A stretch of 64,000 nucleotides of DNA from Collybia mongolica (GCA_013420905.1 JAAXNY010000014.1:434001-498000); one strand, 5' to 3'. Shown: positions 49,601-60,498, counted from the first letter of the stretch. Numbers and translations: made by a program. Notes: generated by a model from the sequence alone, not told the origin.

Positions 49601-50253
49601 CCATAGCTTGCACACCATGCTCAGCAAGGCTTTCGATCATTTTCTGTTCTGTCGAGGCATTTCGTGACATGAGGTCGGATTGGGAGGATAAATAAACGCG
49701 CACCTTGAGTTTCAAGTTCCATATGATAGTATAACCGACCCATGATCTTCATAGACCACAGTTCCATGTTCGCTACCGCAGCCTTCAACTCCTTGCGCTT
49801 TGTAGTCTTCAGGCTTTGCGACATCTCCCTGCTCGTCAGTGCACAGAGACCAACATATGCAATTCGTTGGGCTTCTGTAAGTAGATTCTTCGTCGCCTGC
49901 ATCTGGCTGAGAGGGGTCATAGCCTTGTCTTCATCAAACAGATACTTCGTCCGTAGATGGACCTCATCCGCGTCTTCCTCTTCATTAATTCGCAATCGCG
50001 TATATTCACTCTCATTCTGATCGATTTTTGAGCGCCATTCGTTCCCCCGATCATCAACATCTATCAGGTTTCCTGTTGCATTTGCAGCGCTCGCGCCCTT
50101 CGCAGATGGTACGTAGTGATATTTCTTTTGGTCTTCTTTATCGAGTCCACTGGCAAACTCATCCTCGCGAACAACCGGCATATCCTGCCATCCCTCTTCA
50201 TCGTCGTCATCATCAAAGACGTTTGTTGGTGGTGATATTGGGGTTACAGGCAT
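46679..50253 (-). CDS. DUF726 / TMCO4-like membrane alpha/beta-hydrolase
   Basis: Six exons: 49704-50253, 48926-49648, 48603-48873, 48328-48545, 47760-48277, 46679-47710; 1103 residues. DUF726 proteins (human TMCO4, yeast YFL034W/Mil1) are membrane-associated alpha/beta-hydrolases, the yeast one linked to clathrin-adaptor traffic. An acidic N-terminus (NVFDDDDDEEGWQDM) precedes a helical region. The Gly/Ala-rich hydrophobic stretch GLVIGLSAGLLAPVIGAGLG and its continuation provide the membrane segments. The catalytic part has FMAGAQDDVRLPF and a nucleophile elbow, LIGFSLGARVIFYAM (GFSLG). The last 340 residues are a long Ser/Pro-rich tail, probably disordered, ending NDLGKKKGSTFNSNPWS. Introns are 49-57 nt. 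The start at 50253 is the first ATG, but the frame extends slightly upstream, so a short 5' exon is possible. AT-rich transposon DNA begins just upstream of the gene. Confidence 0.92.
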
Positions 50254-51571
50254 AGCCAATCCAGGGTTGACCGGTCGGTGCGTTAAGTAATAGAAAGCTT
50301 ACTTTGATTCGCCGATGCCTTCATTTTATTCAAACACCGCTTTCCCACCATTAGAAATTTCAATGTCATTAGTAAAACAAGCTTATTACTACCCATGCCT
50401 TCGGCATGGGGGGGTGGCTTGTCCATTCTGAGGGCAAAATTATATTTATACAAATATATAAAGGGAGTTCCAGATATATGGTCACTGGAGTGTGGATTGC
50501 AGTTGGCCACAAATGGCGTTGATTTTTTTCCCCCATACCACAGGCTCCCAGAAGCTCCCCTATATGTTTGGAATTTTTTTGCAGATTTGAGACTCCCAAA
50601 ATGATGGTTTTCCCAGCCCAAAATAGTGGATCTGAGTGATTCTGGCAAAATCCTTGGCCTAAATATAGCAGATTTCAGACCTTCCTTGAGGATTTCTTTC
50701 AAGTAATGGGTCACTGGTTCATTTGATCTGTTTCAGTTTGAGAAGAGCCAGAGCCCAGATTCACAATCCTCAGGAAGCACTAAAAAAAACTTGGTCCTAG
50801 TATGGCAAGAATTGTCATGTTTTTTTTTCCATATGCTTTATGTTTAATGACATAAGCCCTGGCCCATATAGTGGATTTGAGTCCCATTCTGGCAAAAAAC
50901 TTTTCCAAACATATAGGGGAGCTTCCAGGGGCCTCATACCACTCTAAGGAACAACTGTAAAATTGAAATTTACAACAAATTACATTGGTATTTCAGAAGA
51001 GATTCATCTGCTTCATTCTTATTTTTACTGTGGCAAGAATAGATGATGACTCATTATTAGGGCTTTTGGTTTTGTAAATGAGATGGTAATTAGTCTCACA
51101 ACAAATACATGTGATATGTTCCTGCCTACAATCAAGGCACTCTCTAGATTGCATACAATCTTATATATTTCCCTGTATACCTCAATTGAGCCTCAAAAAT
51201 GCATGCTTTGATAAGTATTTTGTAATCAACAGGCTATGGCCATGGAACTTTATTCAATTGATTTGACCTTTCCAGAATATTTTATGAGAGGGGAGAAAGA
51301 AGAATGACACCACTTCCAGATCCCAGCAACAAATGGACACATGAGCTAGTAGTTAGAAGCCTGAGGGCACACATTTTACAAATTTGATGCTGGACGCTTT
51401 TTGGTCACATGACTAAATGATGTGTCTGATGGCAAATGCCGCTTGCTTCTGTTTCAGGCATCCGTTCAATATTTGTCATCTTTTTTTGATTAGTCATATT
51501 TTTAGTCAGCAAAGCGAATATTAGGTCAGCAAAGCTAGGGTCAAAACACCCAGCTGTTTTAATGTATAGGA
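50254..51571. other. AT-rich, noncoding, transposon-derived stretch
   Basis: Composition changes abruptly from gene-like to AT-rich. No protein is encoded. It contains a hairpin (CCATGCC-TTC-GGCATGG at about 50394) and long inverted repeats near 50537-50942. Near 51480-51571 there is a decayed match to the Helitron left end (AGTCAGC repeats, then TTTTAATGTATAGG), perhaps a third, older copy. Confidence 0.5.
50537..50942. repeat. Inverted-repeat-bounded segment (about 36-bp arms)
   Basis: AAGCTCCCCTATATGTTTGG on the left (about 50553-50571) reappears as its reverse complement at about 50905-50924, and similarity extends outward on both sides to ATACCAC/GGTATG-like ends. It looks like a small foldback or MITE-like element of about 0.4 kb. 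Inside, the phrase TAGTGGAT..GAGT..ATTCTGGCAAAA also occurs twice in direct orientation. Confidence 0.5.
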
Positions 51572-53763
51572 CAAGCTTATGGCCCGTGGCTACGCCATGG
51601 CACTGCTACACTCACCCATGGCTCTACCACGTAACCTTCAGCTTGCTGGGGGCTCTGCCCCCAGACTCCCATCTTAGTCTCAATACTTTATTCTATGTTC
51701 AATTTCAATATTTTGGATGTAGGCTTTTTTCCCTATTCAAATCATAATCCATATAATACTTCTACTCCAAAGGAACATCTTTACTGTTAAAGTGACCCTA
51801 TTGTCTACAGTATTTGGTATCATAGCTTTGATTCCATGTACCAATATTACCTGTGAAATCACAATATAAAACTGCCCATGTATAACTACAGGAGATCTAA
51901 AGTCAAGTCCAACTTGGTGTAATCAGTGCCCTTGATATTGGTTAATTGTCATACAGAATCCCAGCTATAAAAGCAGTTGTGACCATGCCAATTTAAAAGC
52001 TATCAGGCTATTAGATGGCATCATTTGGAATCTTGAGATAATTTCTTTATGCCTATCATTTTGCCTCCCAATTAACTATACTTCTACAATATGGTTGCTT
52101 GTCCATGTTATTATTTCCCTTGACCCATTGTAAAGACTATCAACTGTGTTCAAATTGTGCAATATCATTACATGGCACCCCACTTTTTAAGTTAGCTTAC
52201 ATAGATAGAGGTAGCCCTGATACATTGATAACATTCAGATATTCAACAGGGTATATTGCTTCAGCTCCATCAATTCCTTCATATGCAATACAATCTACAC
52301 TGTGGTACATCTTGCCATCTCCAGGAAACATATCCAGTACTTTTTTATTGAGAGAGTCAACATCACCATTTCTGGCAGAAAGAATAGCTCTCTCAGGGTA
52401 AAATGTATCAGGTTTTAGAACAGGGTTTCCAATGTCAGGATATAATGTGTCAGTTAGAGACTCCACAGTATTCTCAGCATCATAAAAGTGGCTAGGTAAG
52501 GTGACATTTCCATTGCCATCTGTAAGCTTCCCATGGCCAATTTCAATTTGCCATTTGGAAAGTCTCATTTTATCATTAGTAACACCATATAAGTACAGAT
52601 TTTTCTTTAGTTTGAGTATTTGAAGTTCATCCCCACAGTGGGGAGTGCATAAGACAGGCACCCACAGTCTGCACCATCAAATACTATAATTAGCCTACCA
52701 AAGGCTCTATCATCTTCTCTAATATTTTGGAATAGCCAGTTGACTGCATCAAAGGCAACAATGCTGTCCAATATTGTGTAGTCAATTCCTATCACATTTG
52801 CAAATTATTATGTGAAAAGTTAGTTGTTATTGCTCTAATTTGATAGGGATCAGCTCTATTCAAAATCCTTGGAATCAATGTTTCTTCTACCTATAATATT
52901 TCTCTCAACCATGTATTACTATTTCCCTTACTCATTTGCACTGGATTCCTATTGTTCTAAAGATAGGGTTAGACAGAGAGTAAATTTTTAAAATAGAATG
53001 TATCAGATTTTAAAGCAGGCTTTGTAGTGTTAGAACATTTTATGTTAATTTATGGATTAACAACCAAATTGCTCAGATAAACTCATTTCCATTTTTATTT
53101 GCACACTTTCCATGTTCTACTTTGATTTGTAAATTTATGGGTAGTAGTACCCCTTAAATACCTTTTTTTTTTCCAGTTTGAGCATCTGAAATTGATGAGG
53201 TAGCTTGAGGGTTAATAGATATTTTTTGTTATTTATTGACTTAGTCCGCTTTCAAGGTCATGTGACATGGTGTTGCAGAGCAGGTGATATAGCATGTGTC
53301 TTAGCATGTTACCTGGATAGATTTTTTTTAAAAATATATAATGTATCAGGCTTTAAAATAAGGTTTGTAATGTTAGAATTTATTATGTTGATTAAGGGCT
53401 TTGCAACAGAGTTGAGTCTTTTCCATTTTTGTCTGTATGCTGTTGAGTTAAGGATAACAGACAATATTTGTTGGTTTTTAGTCGCTTTAGAGGTCATGTG
53501 ATGTTGGTGTCATCTGTGTTACAGAACAGGTGATCATGTTTTGTTTGGAGGCAGGTGACTTGAGCTGGTTTGAGCAGGTGACTTGAACTGATTAGAGCAG
53601 GTGACAAAGCATGTGACTCACCACAACTTTTCCTGCTTTGTCATCCTTAGTCAGCACTCTACTTAAAAGACAACTTTTTACTGCTTTGTCAGACTTAGTC
53701 AGCGCTTAGTCAGGATTAGTCACAATCAAATTCACATGGCCGTAGTACTTTAATATAGACAGA
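51572..53763 (-). mobile_element. Helitron copy B, decayed and internally deleted
   Basis: Same orientation as copy A and directly abutting it. Its left end (minus strand TCTGTCTATATTAAAG, + 53748-53763) and the following roughly 100 bp are nearly identical to the left end of copy A at 59701-59716. The right part, with the hairpin CTGGGGGC-TCT-GCCCCCAG at 51646-51664 and the final CATGG-rich tail, matches the right part of copy A. Only the C-terminal helicase region survives, with stops and deletions (52197-52795: ILKLKKNLYLYGVTN; IGNPVLKPDTFYPERAILS). It cannot mobilise itself but keeps both ends. Confidence 0.8.
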
Positions 53764-53837
53764 CAAGCTTACGGCCCATGGCTATGCCACGGCACCGCTA
53801 CGCTCACCCATGGCTCCACCACATAACCTTCAGCTTG

Positions 53838-53856
53838 CTGGGGGCTCTGCCCCCAG
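53838..53856. other. Helitron A 3'-proximal hairpin
   Basis: CTGGGGGC-TCT-GCCCCCAG, 8-bp perfect arms. The same structure is at 51646-51664 in copy B. Hairpins near the 3' end are a Helitron hallmark and act in termination of rolling-circle transfer. Confidence 0.8.
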
Positions 53857-53952
53857 ACCCCCTCTTGATCCCAACACTTTATTATATGCTTAATCTCAAT
53901 ATTTTAGGTATAAGCTTTTTCCCTTATAGAAATCATAATCTATATAATATTT

Positions 53953-56900
53953 CTAATCTAAAAGCACCTCTTGGTAAACTACATTTTTGGTATACCTATT
54001 ATTGTCTGCAGTATCTGGTATAATAGCTTTGATTCTATATACTGATGTTGCACGTGAAATTGCAACATAAAACTGTCCATGTGTAAATACAGGAGACCTA
54101 AAGTCAAGTCCAACTTGGTGCAGTGATTGCCCTTGGGATTTGTTTATTGTCATAGAAAATCCCAGCCGTAAAGGTAGTTGCAACCTTGTCAATTTAAAAG
54201 GTATTAGGCTGTTAGATGGTATCATTCGGATTCTTGGGATAAATTCTTTATGCCCATCATTTTGCCCCCCAATCAACCATACTTCTACAACACGGTTGCT
54301 CATCTGTGTTATTATTCCCCTTGACCCATTGCAAACACCATCAACTGGGTTTAAGTTGCGCAATATCATGACAGGGCACCCCACCTTTAAAATTAGCTTA
54401 GATAGAGGTAGCCCTGATACATTGATAGAGTTCAGATATTCAACAGGATACATTGCTTCAGCCCCATCAATTCCTTCATGCACAATAGAATCAGCACTGT
54501 GGTACACCTTGCCATCTCCAGGAAACATATCCAGTACTTTTTTATTGAGAGAGTCAACATCATCATTTCTGGCAGAAAGAATAGCTCTCTCAGAATAAAA
54601 TGTATCAGGTTTTAGGACAGGGTTTCCAATATCAGGATATATTGTGTCAATTAGAGACTCCACAGTATTCTCAGCACAGCAGAAGTTGTCAGGTAAGGTG
54701 ACATTTCCATTGTCATCTGTAAGCTTCCCATGGCCAACTTCAACTTGCCATTTGGCAAAATTGGTTTCATTCTCAGTAACACCATTTAAGCGCATATTTT
54801 TGTTCAGCTTGAGTATCTGAAGCTCACTCCACAATGGAGAGCGCATGAGACAGGCACCCACAGTCTGTGCACGTGAACCCTTAGGAACAACAGGTAGGAT
54901 TTGTTGATAGTCACCACCAAATACCACAGTTAATCCCCCAAAGGTTCTATTATTTCCCCTAATATCCTGGCATAGCCGGTTAACTGCATCAAAGACATGG
55001 CGATGCTGCATAAGAGCCTCATCCCATAGTATGAGGTCAGTTTGTTGCAAAAGCTCAGCTTCTGGAGTCCCTTTACTAATTCCACATGTAGCTGATTCAT
55101 GGACCTCCAGAGGAATTTTAAAGTGGAAGTGAGCAGTCCTTCCTCCTGCTAGTAATAGTGCTGCAATTCCAGATGAAGCCACACATAATACAATCTTTCT
55201 CTGGCCTCTGAAATAGCAACACAGGGTGTTATAGACAAATGTTTTGCCACAACCTCCAGAGCCATTGAGAAAGAATGATTGTCCAGACTTGGTTTCCACA
55301 GCTTCCTTGACTGCATTGAATGCAGCTTTCTGTTCATCATTCAGCTGTTCTGACCGTTCTAAATACTCTGCAAACTGTTCTGCATCATCATAATTCTGTT
55401 GCTCTTGAATAAGAGTATTTCTCAGCTGGATAGCCCAATCCATCTGAGATGTTGGCATTCCAATAATTGAAGTCAATGATTTGTTACTTCGTGCCAGTAT
55501 CTGCTCAATCAGGTATAAACCATAGTCATAGACTTGCTCTTCTGTTGGATTTGCTACACCTCCCTGTGTTCTTAGCCAGTGAGCAAGGTCATCACAAATA
55601 TTCTCACGGAACTGGTTCCATAAGGCTATTGGATCAGAAGGCTGACATTCAGCCAGAATCATTGCAAATAGTGAACGGAGTTGTCTGCCTGTTTGCATAA
55701 GTGATGCCTCAGTCAAGGCTTGAATCCACTCCTGATCATCATCTAATAGTCCCCTTGCATGGCATGCCTCACGAAAAGAGGGATATAATCTGTCTTCAAA
55801 AGTGGCCAAATCTTCATAAGATTTTGGGCCTTTAACTGCAGTCAAAAGTAGGCGCAGATAGAAACGTTCCCCAGAAGCAGGATGAGCATAGTACATTCTG
55901 CCAATAGCAAAGCCCCGCTCTCTGAGTTTCCATTTTTTTGTTTTGTCTACCCAAACAAATTTTTTAGGAAAGTCCTGATATAAGAGATCCTTGGCTTCAT
56001 CAGGAAACTTGATATTAGCCTTAAAGAACCCTGTTAGTGTAGTATCTTGTGTGGCTGCTCTTTCCACAACTTGTTGCATAGGAACAGTACTATCAGCATC
56101 CCAAGTCACATTGTGTTGATCCTTTAGATGAACCTGAAGCCTTGTAACAGGAGGATGCTCTTGGTGCATATGATATTGGAATATCCGCCAAATACCCTCA
56201 CAGGGGGATATGTAACGTGCATCCAGATACAATTTAACTTCATCATTTTTGTTTCTGAACTCTGCAGTTGTGCGATCATGCCCTTTGTACACATATTTAT
56301 ATATATATTTGATAGACTTGATTGATATGACACATTCCAAATTTATGTGGCACTGGTACTTCCACAATAAATAAGGATTATAGGGAACTACCCATTGATT
56401 GTCCAAATCATAGTTGCCTACTTTGTATGGCTGAGCCAGTGGACACCTTCGATAACTGGCATATGCATTTTCAGACAATGTAGTCATATGTTTAATAGGT
56501 TTTGGATAATATCTGATGCACTTCTTGTCTTCCATGCAGGGAGAGTCTTTGTTCAGGTTACCACATGGGCCATGGACCATAACTCTCTTGACCAATTCAA
56601 ATAACTCAGGTTGTTCATTTGGATCAGGGAACTCAGCAGAGATCAGACTATCAACATCTTCAGGAGTTCTAAGTTTTGATTCTGGAGCCAAGAAGATAAT
56701 CATATGCATATGAGGCAAACCACGTTTCTGAAATTCAATAGTATAAACTCTTGCAACAGAGACACCCAAAACCCCTCGCTGGACAATATCTTTCAGAAGC
56801 TCTTTCATTTTAAGTTTGAAGACTCTGGAGATTAGATCAGGTCTGTCAGATGCCTTTTGCCCAGGTAAGAGTTCTCTTTTGATCTCAGGCCAGTTAGGAT

Positions 56901-58929
56901 CAGCAGTAGCTGTTAAGAACAGATCAGCACCTTTGAAATGCCGGTTCAGAGCAAGTGCATCCTGGCAGCATTGGGTCATAAAGCATGTTCCTGCTGTAAA
57001 GGATGAAGGCAAAATAGTGCGCTTTCCCAAGTCATCACCATCAATTTCAGGGTTGTGATGTATAGCATCTGCTAAGCCTTTATATAAATCAGAACGCAGC
57101 TTTGACTGGTTTCCTGCAATATACTGAAGACGGTGCTGCTCAGTTGTAGCCCATGAGTCCACAACATATTCCTGGAAAAGTTTTCCAGCACGAAATATGT
57201 GATCTGTTTCTCCTTGGCGGGGGTGCAGGCGATAGCCAAAGTACTCTGCCTGAGTAACATGTTTATGCCTTCTTCTGACAGCTCTTACTTGTCCACCTTC
57301 TGCATCTGAGTTATCAGATGACTCAGATTCATTATTATTCTGAGTGTTATGCTCTATATTTGGATGCCACTGCAACTGTCCAGTTGGAAACAGCAATACA
57401 AAATGGAGTGATGGATACAAAGGATGCAGTTCATTGATGCGCTTTAAGCCACCACGTCGTGAATGAAGTATAATATCCCGATAATCAGTTTGGATATCTC
57501 CATCTCCAGGTAAAATGACAGCAATTTCATCAACAGAAGCAGATGGAAGGTTATATCGTCTACGATCAGTTTCTTTTTCATAACGTAGAGCAACACAGCA
57601 ATCCTGCTCTGGAGGTAAATCCTTAATCAGTTCATATGCCTGTTTATAGGCTTGTACACCTTGATGCTTTCTATATAGCACATCTTGTAAAATCTGCATG
57701 ATATTCCTGCTTAATTGTCTGTTGGTGTTCATTCTTTGATTCAAGGCTTGCTCAGGATCATAGATATATATCTGAGCATAGGTGGGCAGCTTTCCTGGTG
57801 GAGGCAGCAATGATCCAGTAATGTGATGCAATGCTCCTTGTATTTTATAAACCCAAGGGGCCCGTCCATTGTTAAGATTGTTCATAACATTCAACCTTTT
57901 TCCAGCATCTTGGCCAACAGAAGTCATTGCCAATGCAGAGTTGTATTTTCTTATATCATCCAAGAACTTTCTATGATGAATACTGCCATGAGTATATAGT
58001 TCCTTTACCTCAGGAGGCAGTTGATGTAGCAATGGTAGTTTGATCTTTCCCCTGAAACAACATGTGCCAAATTTTGGATTGTTAAGTGTTGACTTTGTTA
58101 ATTTTTCAGACTCCCAATGTTTGGCTTGACAAAAAGGACATAGAACATTCATAGCCCCTAAATCATAAATTTGAATATTATTCTTATCAAATGGCTGCCT
58201 GGCTAGTGGAAGAGGTGCTGGAAGAGGTGGCTGTGCTGGAGGAAGCTGCAGTGGAGGAGGCATCTCAGGTAGTTGTGGCTGCAGTTCAGGCTGTGGATAT
58301 AGAGGTGGATCAGGTACTGGTGGGAGACCTTGATTGGCCAGATTAAAAATACCAACTAAAGGTTGTTGGACTTGTTCTATTGGAGCAGGAGCTAAAGCAA
58401 CATGCTGTCTCCTTTGTCTATAAGGAGCAACTGGAGGCAAATTTGCAGCAGCAGCTCTTAATTCAGCAGCAGTCATGGGAATAGGCACAGCTGGAATAGG
58501 CCCTCTATTATATACAGCAGGAGCATTTGGAATTGCAGCCAATTGATTGCGTATTTGGCTGACTGACATTATAGGAGCAGCAGCAGCATGTGGTACAACA
58601 TGCCCTGGTGCAGGGTAAACAGGCATAGGTATAGGAGCAGGCATAGGAGCAGGCACAGGAGCAGGCACAGGAGCAGGCACAGGAGCAGGCATAGGAACAG
58701 GCACAGGAGCAGGCACAGGAGCAGGCACAGGAGCAGGTACAGGAGCAGGCATAGGAACAGCAGGCATAGCAGGTACAGATACAGGAGCATTATCATTGGT
58801 AATTTGTGCAGCAGCAGCTCTTATCTCAGCAAGAGTCATTGGTGCAGAAGCAGGTACAGCAGCATGGCCTCTAAGAGGCACCAAGGGAGGTAAAGCAGCT
58901 AACTGCTGCCTTATCTGGCTTACTGACAT
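53953..58929 (-). CDS. Helitron Rep/PIF1-like helicase (RepHel)
   Basis: A single uninterrupted frame of 1658 codons. The N-terminal 270 residues are Pro/Ala-rich with a PVPAPVPA minisatellite and an internal duplication (MSVSQIR.QLAA at residues 1 and about 121). A Cys/His zinc-finger-like segment (VLCPFCQAKHWES) and the Helitron-like N domain follow. HUH Rep motifs are FLTATADPNW, GLPHMHMIIF (about residue 740) and the catalytic tyrosine region YIYKYVYKGHD (about 875). The SF1B PIF1-type helicase has Walker A NGSGGCGKTF (about 1228), Walker B LILWDEAL, the motif FGGDYQQILPV, and near the end LGFSMTINKSQGQSL and FYVAISRAT. All motifs look intact. The frame stays open upstream to about 59110 without an ATG (NFNISPRSARRQANHD), so the real N-terminus may lie in a spliced upstream exon. 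Confidence 0.93.
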   Translation of the reverse strand: MSVSQIRQQLAALPPLVPLRGHAAVPASAPMTLAEIRAAAAQITNDNAPVSVPAMPAVPMPAPVPAPVPAPVPAPVPVPMPAPVPAPVPAPVPAPMPAPIPMPVYPAPGHVVPHAAAAPIMSVSQIRNQLAAIPNAPAVYNRGPIPAVPIPMTAAELRAAAANLPPVAPYRQRRQHVALAPAPIEQVQQPLVGIFNLANQGLPPVPDPPLYPQPELQPQLPEMPPPLQLPPAQPPLPAPLPLARQPFDKNNIQIYDLGAMNVLCPFCQAKHWESEKLTKSTLNNPKFGTCCFRGKIKLPLLHQLPPEVKELYTHGSIHHRKFLDDIRKYNSALAMTSVGQDAGKRLNVMNNLNNGRAPWVYKIQGALHHITGSLLPPPGKLPTYAQIYIYDPEQALNQRMNTNRQLSRNIMQILQDVLYRKHQGVQAYKQAYELIKDLPPEQDCCVALRYEKETDRRRYNLPSASVDEIAVILPGDGDIQTDYRDIILHSRRGGLKRINELHPLYPSLHFVLLFPTGQLQWHPNIEHNTQNNNESESSDNSDAEGGQVRAVRRRHKHVTQAEYFGYRLHPRQGETDHIFRAGKLFQEYVVDSWATTEQHRLQYIAGNQSKLRSDLYKGLADAIHHNPEIDGDDLGKRTILPSSFTAGTCFMTQCCQDALALNRHFKGADLFLTATADPNWPEIKRELLPGQKASDRPDLISRVFKLKMKELLKDIVQRGVLGVSVARVYTIEFQKRGLPHMHMIIFLAPESKLRTPEDVDSLISAEFPDPNEQPELFELVKRVMVHGPCGNLNKDSPCMEDKKCIRYYPKPIKHMTTLSENAYASYRRCPLAQPYKVGNYDLDNQWVVPYNPYLLWKYQCHINLECVISIKSIKYIYKYVYKGHDRTTAEFRNKNDEVKLYLDARYISPCEGIWRIFQYHMHQEHPPVTRLQVHLKDQHNVTWDADSTVPMQQVVERAATQDTTLTGFFKANIKFPDEAKDLLYQDFPKKFVWVDKTKKWKLRERGFAIGRMYYAHPASGERFYLRLLLTAVKGPKSYEDLATFEDRLYPSFREACHARGLLDDDQEWIQALTEASLMQTGRQLRSLFAMILAECQPSDPIALWNQFRENICDDLAHWLRTQGGVANPTEEQVYDYGLYLIEQILARSNKSLTSIIGMPTSQMDWAIQLRNTLIQEQQNYDDAEQFAEYLERSEQLNDEQKAAFNAVKEAVETKSGQSFFLNGSGGCGKTFVYNTLCCYFRGQRKIVLCVASSGIAALLLAGGRTAHFHFKIPLEVHESATCGISKGTPEAELLQQTDLILWDEALMQHRHVFDAVNRLCQDIRGNNRTFGGLTVVFGGDYQQILPVVPKGSRAQTVGACLMRSPLWSELQILKLNKNMRLNGVTENETNFAKWQVEVGHGKLTDDNGNVTLPDNFCCAENTVESLIDTIYPDIGNPVLKPDTFYSERAILSARNDDVDSLNKKVLDMFPGDGKVYHSADSIVHEGIDGAEAMYPVEYLNSINVSGLPLSKLILKVGCPVMILRNLNPVDGVCNGSRGIITQMSNRVVEVWLIGGQNDGHKEFIPRIRMIPSNSLIPFKLTRLQLPLRLGFSMTINKSQGQSLHQVGLDFRSPVFTHGQFYVAISRATSVYRIKAIIPDTADNNRYTKNVVYQEVLLD
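58620..58760 (-). repeat. GGAGCAGGCACA minisatellite in the Helitron frame
   Basis: Tandem copies of a 12-bp unit (GGAGCAGGCACA, sometimes GGCATA) that encode the PVPA/PMPA repeats of the Rep/helicase N-terminus. The unit length keeps the frame open. Confidence 0.85.
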
Positions 58930-59716
58930 TACAGAAGCTGGAGCAGGCCCATGTACAGGAACAACATTTACAGGATTGGCAGCTGGTAGGATCAGTGGAG
59001 CAGGATCAGGCTGGTGGTGGTGGTGTGGTGTTCTACGACGTGGAGGACTACCTATCTGTTGATTTGCATCATGGTTTGCCTGACGCCTGGCACTTCTTGG
59101 AGAAATGTTGAAATTAGACCTGGATGAAGAACCTTACCATAATTGCATGTATATATATTCTAATGTGACTCACATCAAATCACAGATCTATTCTATCTGA
59201 TGTGAGATATTGAGTATTGTATAAAACATATAGAAAAGAGTAGACACACACCAAAATAATATAAATCCTGTTCCAGTATCAAGAAAAGCTGTTTAAACAG
59301 AAGTATCCACCTGATAGTGTATTAAGTCCCTTTTTATAGTAGAATCAGTGGAAGACACACTTGATATGCTGTCAGATAAGTGGAAAGAGTATGTAGATGG
59401 TAGACAGATGGTGGATAGATGGCAAGATGATAAGAGCCAACCACCATCAGTCCGCTTTGTAGGTCATGTGATTATTAGTCATGGGGAGTCATGTGTTGTA
59501 GAGCCAGTGATTTGAGCAGGTGATGTGAGCTGGTTTGAGCAGGTGACTTTGCATGTGACTTAAGCAGGTGACTTCCCAACTTTTGCTGCTTTGTCATCCT
59601 TAGTCAGTGCTCTACTTAAAAGACAACTTTTCTTTGCTTTGTCAGACTTAGTCAGCGCTTAGTCAGGATTAGTCACAATCAAATTCACACGGCCGTAGTA
59701 CTTTAATATAGACAGA

Positions 59717-60155
59717 AGGACAGAAGGAAAGGAAAGGAAAGGATATAGGATATAGGATGTAGATGACGGCATCATGGTCCCCCCACAACTGAACAAATTC
59801 AAGCTGTTGACCACCACCGTTCTCTGGAATTTAGTTCATTCCTAACCCTTAGGCCTTAATGTCTGCACATCATATTGGCCAGGGTAGACCCAGTCCATGC
59901 AGCTCAAGGTTAATTGTTCAGTTTGGTACCGCTAAGTTTCGTTGCTTTATTTGTCTGCCTCCCTAATCAGCATTCTCTTCTAGAAGGCTAGAATCCGTAA
60001 TGCCCAGTGCACAGGGATTGCCTATTGTATTCATCAGTCACTGGCATGCCGATAATAAGTCCGGGATCACTCGGGTGGTGTACGGCGGCCTCCGCAAAAT
60101 GGCCTCAACACCCAGTATAACCCATGTATATTGGTTTGGGGGCTTATGGGGACGC
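59717..60155. other. Spacer between Helitron A and copia LTR
   Basis: Begins with a purine-rich low-complexity run (GGAAA repeats, then GATATAG repeats, 59717-59760). The rest has only short frames and no recognisable element. Confidence 0.5.
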
Positions 60156-60498
60156 TATTGGAATAGATTAATCTCAGTCAACGTAGAACGGGACTATATA
60201 TAATAGACTACCTATTGGAATAGATTAATCTATGGGTATGTAGTCAGTAAGAGGTTTCGTGCTAAGTGATTGTAAGTGAGGGTACACACCTCAGTCAACG
60301 TAGAACGGGACTGAGGTGGTACGATGGGCGTCTACGGTATTTAACTGTGAGCCAAGTTGGTAGGTAACTACGCTACGAGACCATCAATGAAATAAAAATC
60401 AAAAATGGTAAGCTAAGAGAGTGTCGTCCGTTTACGGGCACGCGTGATGCGACGCGGCAGGGCACGACGGATTGCATATGTCTGAATATTCTCCAATA
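60156..60498 (-). repeat. Candidate 3' LTR of the copia element
   Basis: On the minus strand, eight bases after the pol stop, a polypurine tract (GAGGGGGAG) is followed by TATTGGAGAATATTC, a plausible LTR start. The other proposed boundary is TATTGGAATAG at 60156, giving short terminal inverted ends TATTGGA...TCCAATA and an LTR of about 0.34 kb. It contains two pairs of direct repeats: CTATTGGAATAGATTAATCT (60155, 60212) and CAGTCAACGTAGAACGGGAC (60175, 60292). The second copy of the first repeat at 60212 offers an alternative boundary. The 5' LTR lies outside the window. Confidence 0.5.

Larger units (their letters stand above)
53764..59716 (-). mobile_element. Helitron copy A, probably autonomous
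   Basis: A rolling-circle transposon of about 6 kb transcribed on the minus strand. The left end is TCTGTCTATATTAAAG at + 59716 (TC start as in Helitrons). The right end carries a strong 8-bp hairpin (53838-53856). The end inferred from the junction with copy B is AAGCTTG; the canonical CTRR is not at that point, but CTGA occurs close to the hairpin, so the exact 3' terminus is unresolved. There are no terminal inverted repeats, consistent with the class. It carries the full Rep/helicase frame. Confidence 0.85.

Noticed and set aside
54140..54598. Plus-strand frame inside the Helitron
   Set aside because: Shadow of the helicase frame; the same shadow occurs at 52099-52401 opposite the copy B helicase fragment.
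59717..59760. CRISPR-like or tandem array
   Set aside because: Only short GGAAA and GATATAG runs, i.e. simple sequence; no spacers, and the organism is eukaryotic.
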